From Pelagophyceae sp. CCMP2097 (taxonomy: Eukaryota; Sar; Pelagophyceae): a stretch of DNA of 40,454 nt. A program made the position numbers and the translations under genes. The stretch is taken from NCBI GenBank assembly GCA_026770575.1, contig MU657184.1, positions 522,648 through 563,101 on the forward strand, read 5' to 3'. Under the pieces are notes generated by a model. The model searched no databases. It saw only the letters and a list, made by a program, of their open reading frames with translations, and was not told the origin of the DNA. Below are positions 40,282-40,454 of this stretch, one piece after another (the stretch's first letter is position 1; every line of letters starts with the position of its first letter).

Positions 40282-40454
40282 ATGTCTGGCAAGGGCAAGG
40301 GCGGCCGCGGCAAGGGTAAGACGGGCGGCGAGAAGGCCACGTCCAGGGCCTCCAAGGCGGGCCTCCAGTTCCCCGTCGGCCGCATCGGCCGCTACCTCAA
40401 GCAGGGCAAGTACTGCACGCGCATCGGCGCCGGCGCGCCCGTGTACCTCGCCGC
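40282..40454 (+). CDS. H2A: Histone H2A (partial, runs off the right edge)
   Basis: Only the first 57 residues are present. The N-terminal tail [20 protein letters not shown] is followed by [20 protein letters not shown] and [10 protein letters not shown], the canonical H2A signature. [10 protein letters not shown], where most H2As have KKGNYAERVG, is a mild deviation including a cysteine. It is divergent from H2B. Confidence 0.97.
   Translation, partial: MSGKGKGGRGKGKTGGEKATSRASKAGLQFPVGRIGRYLKQGKYCTRIGAGAPVYLA

Overview
The window is nuclear DNA from a GC-rich, intron-containing eukaryotic alga. A bZIP-LOV aureochrome, a blue-light receptor and transcription factor known only from photosynthetic stramenopiles, points to that group. 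The overall style (short introns, strong GC at third codon positions, kelch and repeat-protein families) suggests a pelagophyte close to Aureococcus; this is inferred from protein style, not from a database match.

Layout. 1-70: end of an unidentified gene. 71-1400: GC-rich, repeat-filled DNA with tRNA-like B-boxes. 1401-9084: METTL26/DUF938 methyltransferase (+), aureochrome (-), MRG-domain chromatin protein (-), RRM plus 37-residue helical-repeat RNA-binding protein (+), a small terminal-inverted-repeat element placed on its stop codon, and ribosomal protein eL24 (+). 9722-15000: a long HAT/TPR RNA-processing protein (-), an incomplete candidate gene (-) and a six-exon Rab2-type GTPase (+). 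15421-21330: a seven-exon RICTOR homologue, the defining TORC2 subunit (+). 21930-25451: an AEC/PIN-like carrier (+), a chalcone-isomerase-like secreted protein (+) and an unknown protein (-). 25452-28493: no gene; repeats, inverted repeats and a second small TIR element. 28494-33490: an eight-exon TARBP1/Trm3-type tRNA ribose methyltransferase (+). 33477-38985, all minus strand: a frame-disrupted KCTD-kelch gene, a family X DNA polymerase and a BRCT protein with what looks like a catalytically dead APE/ExoIII-like (EEP) domain. 39549-40454: divergent histone H2B and H2A genes sharing a 373-bp promoter.

Splicing. I could join exons for ten genes by reading frame, splice dinucleotides and protein-family alignment. 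Twelve of 28 inferred donors begin GTGCG and one is a GC-AG intron. Lengths close in frame for all assembled genes. The 5' part of the polymerase gene and the candidate gene at 13.2-13.8 kb remain incomplete.

The most novel item is the BRCT plus degenerate EEP protein next to the Pol X gene. Second are the dispersed elements: two small TIR elements, a hairpin-headed repeat present in two copies about 4 kb apart, one ending 20 bp before a start codon, and several inverted repeats. No rRNA, complete tRNA, CRISPR or autonomous transposon gene was seen.
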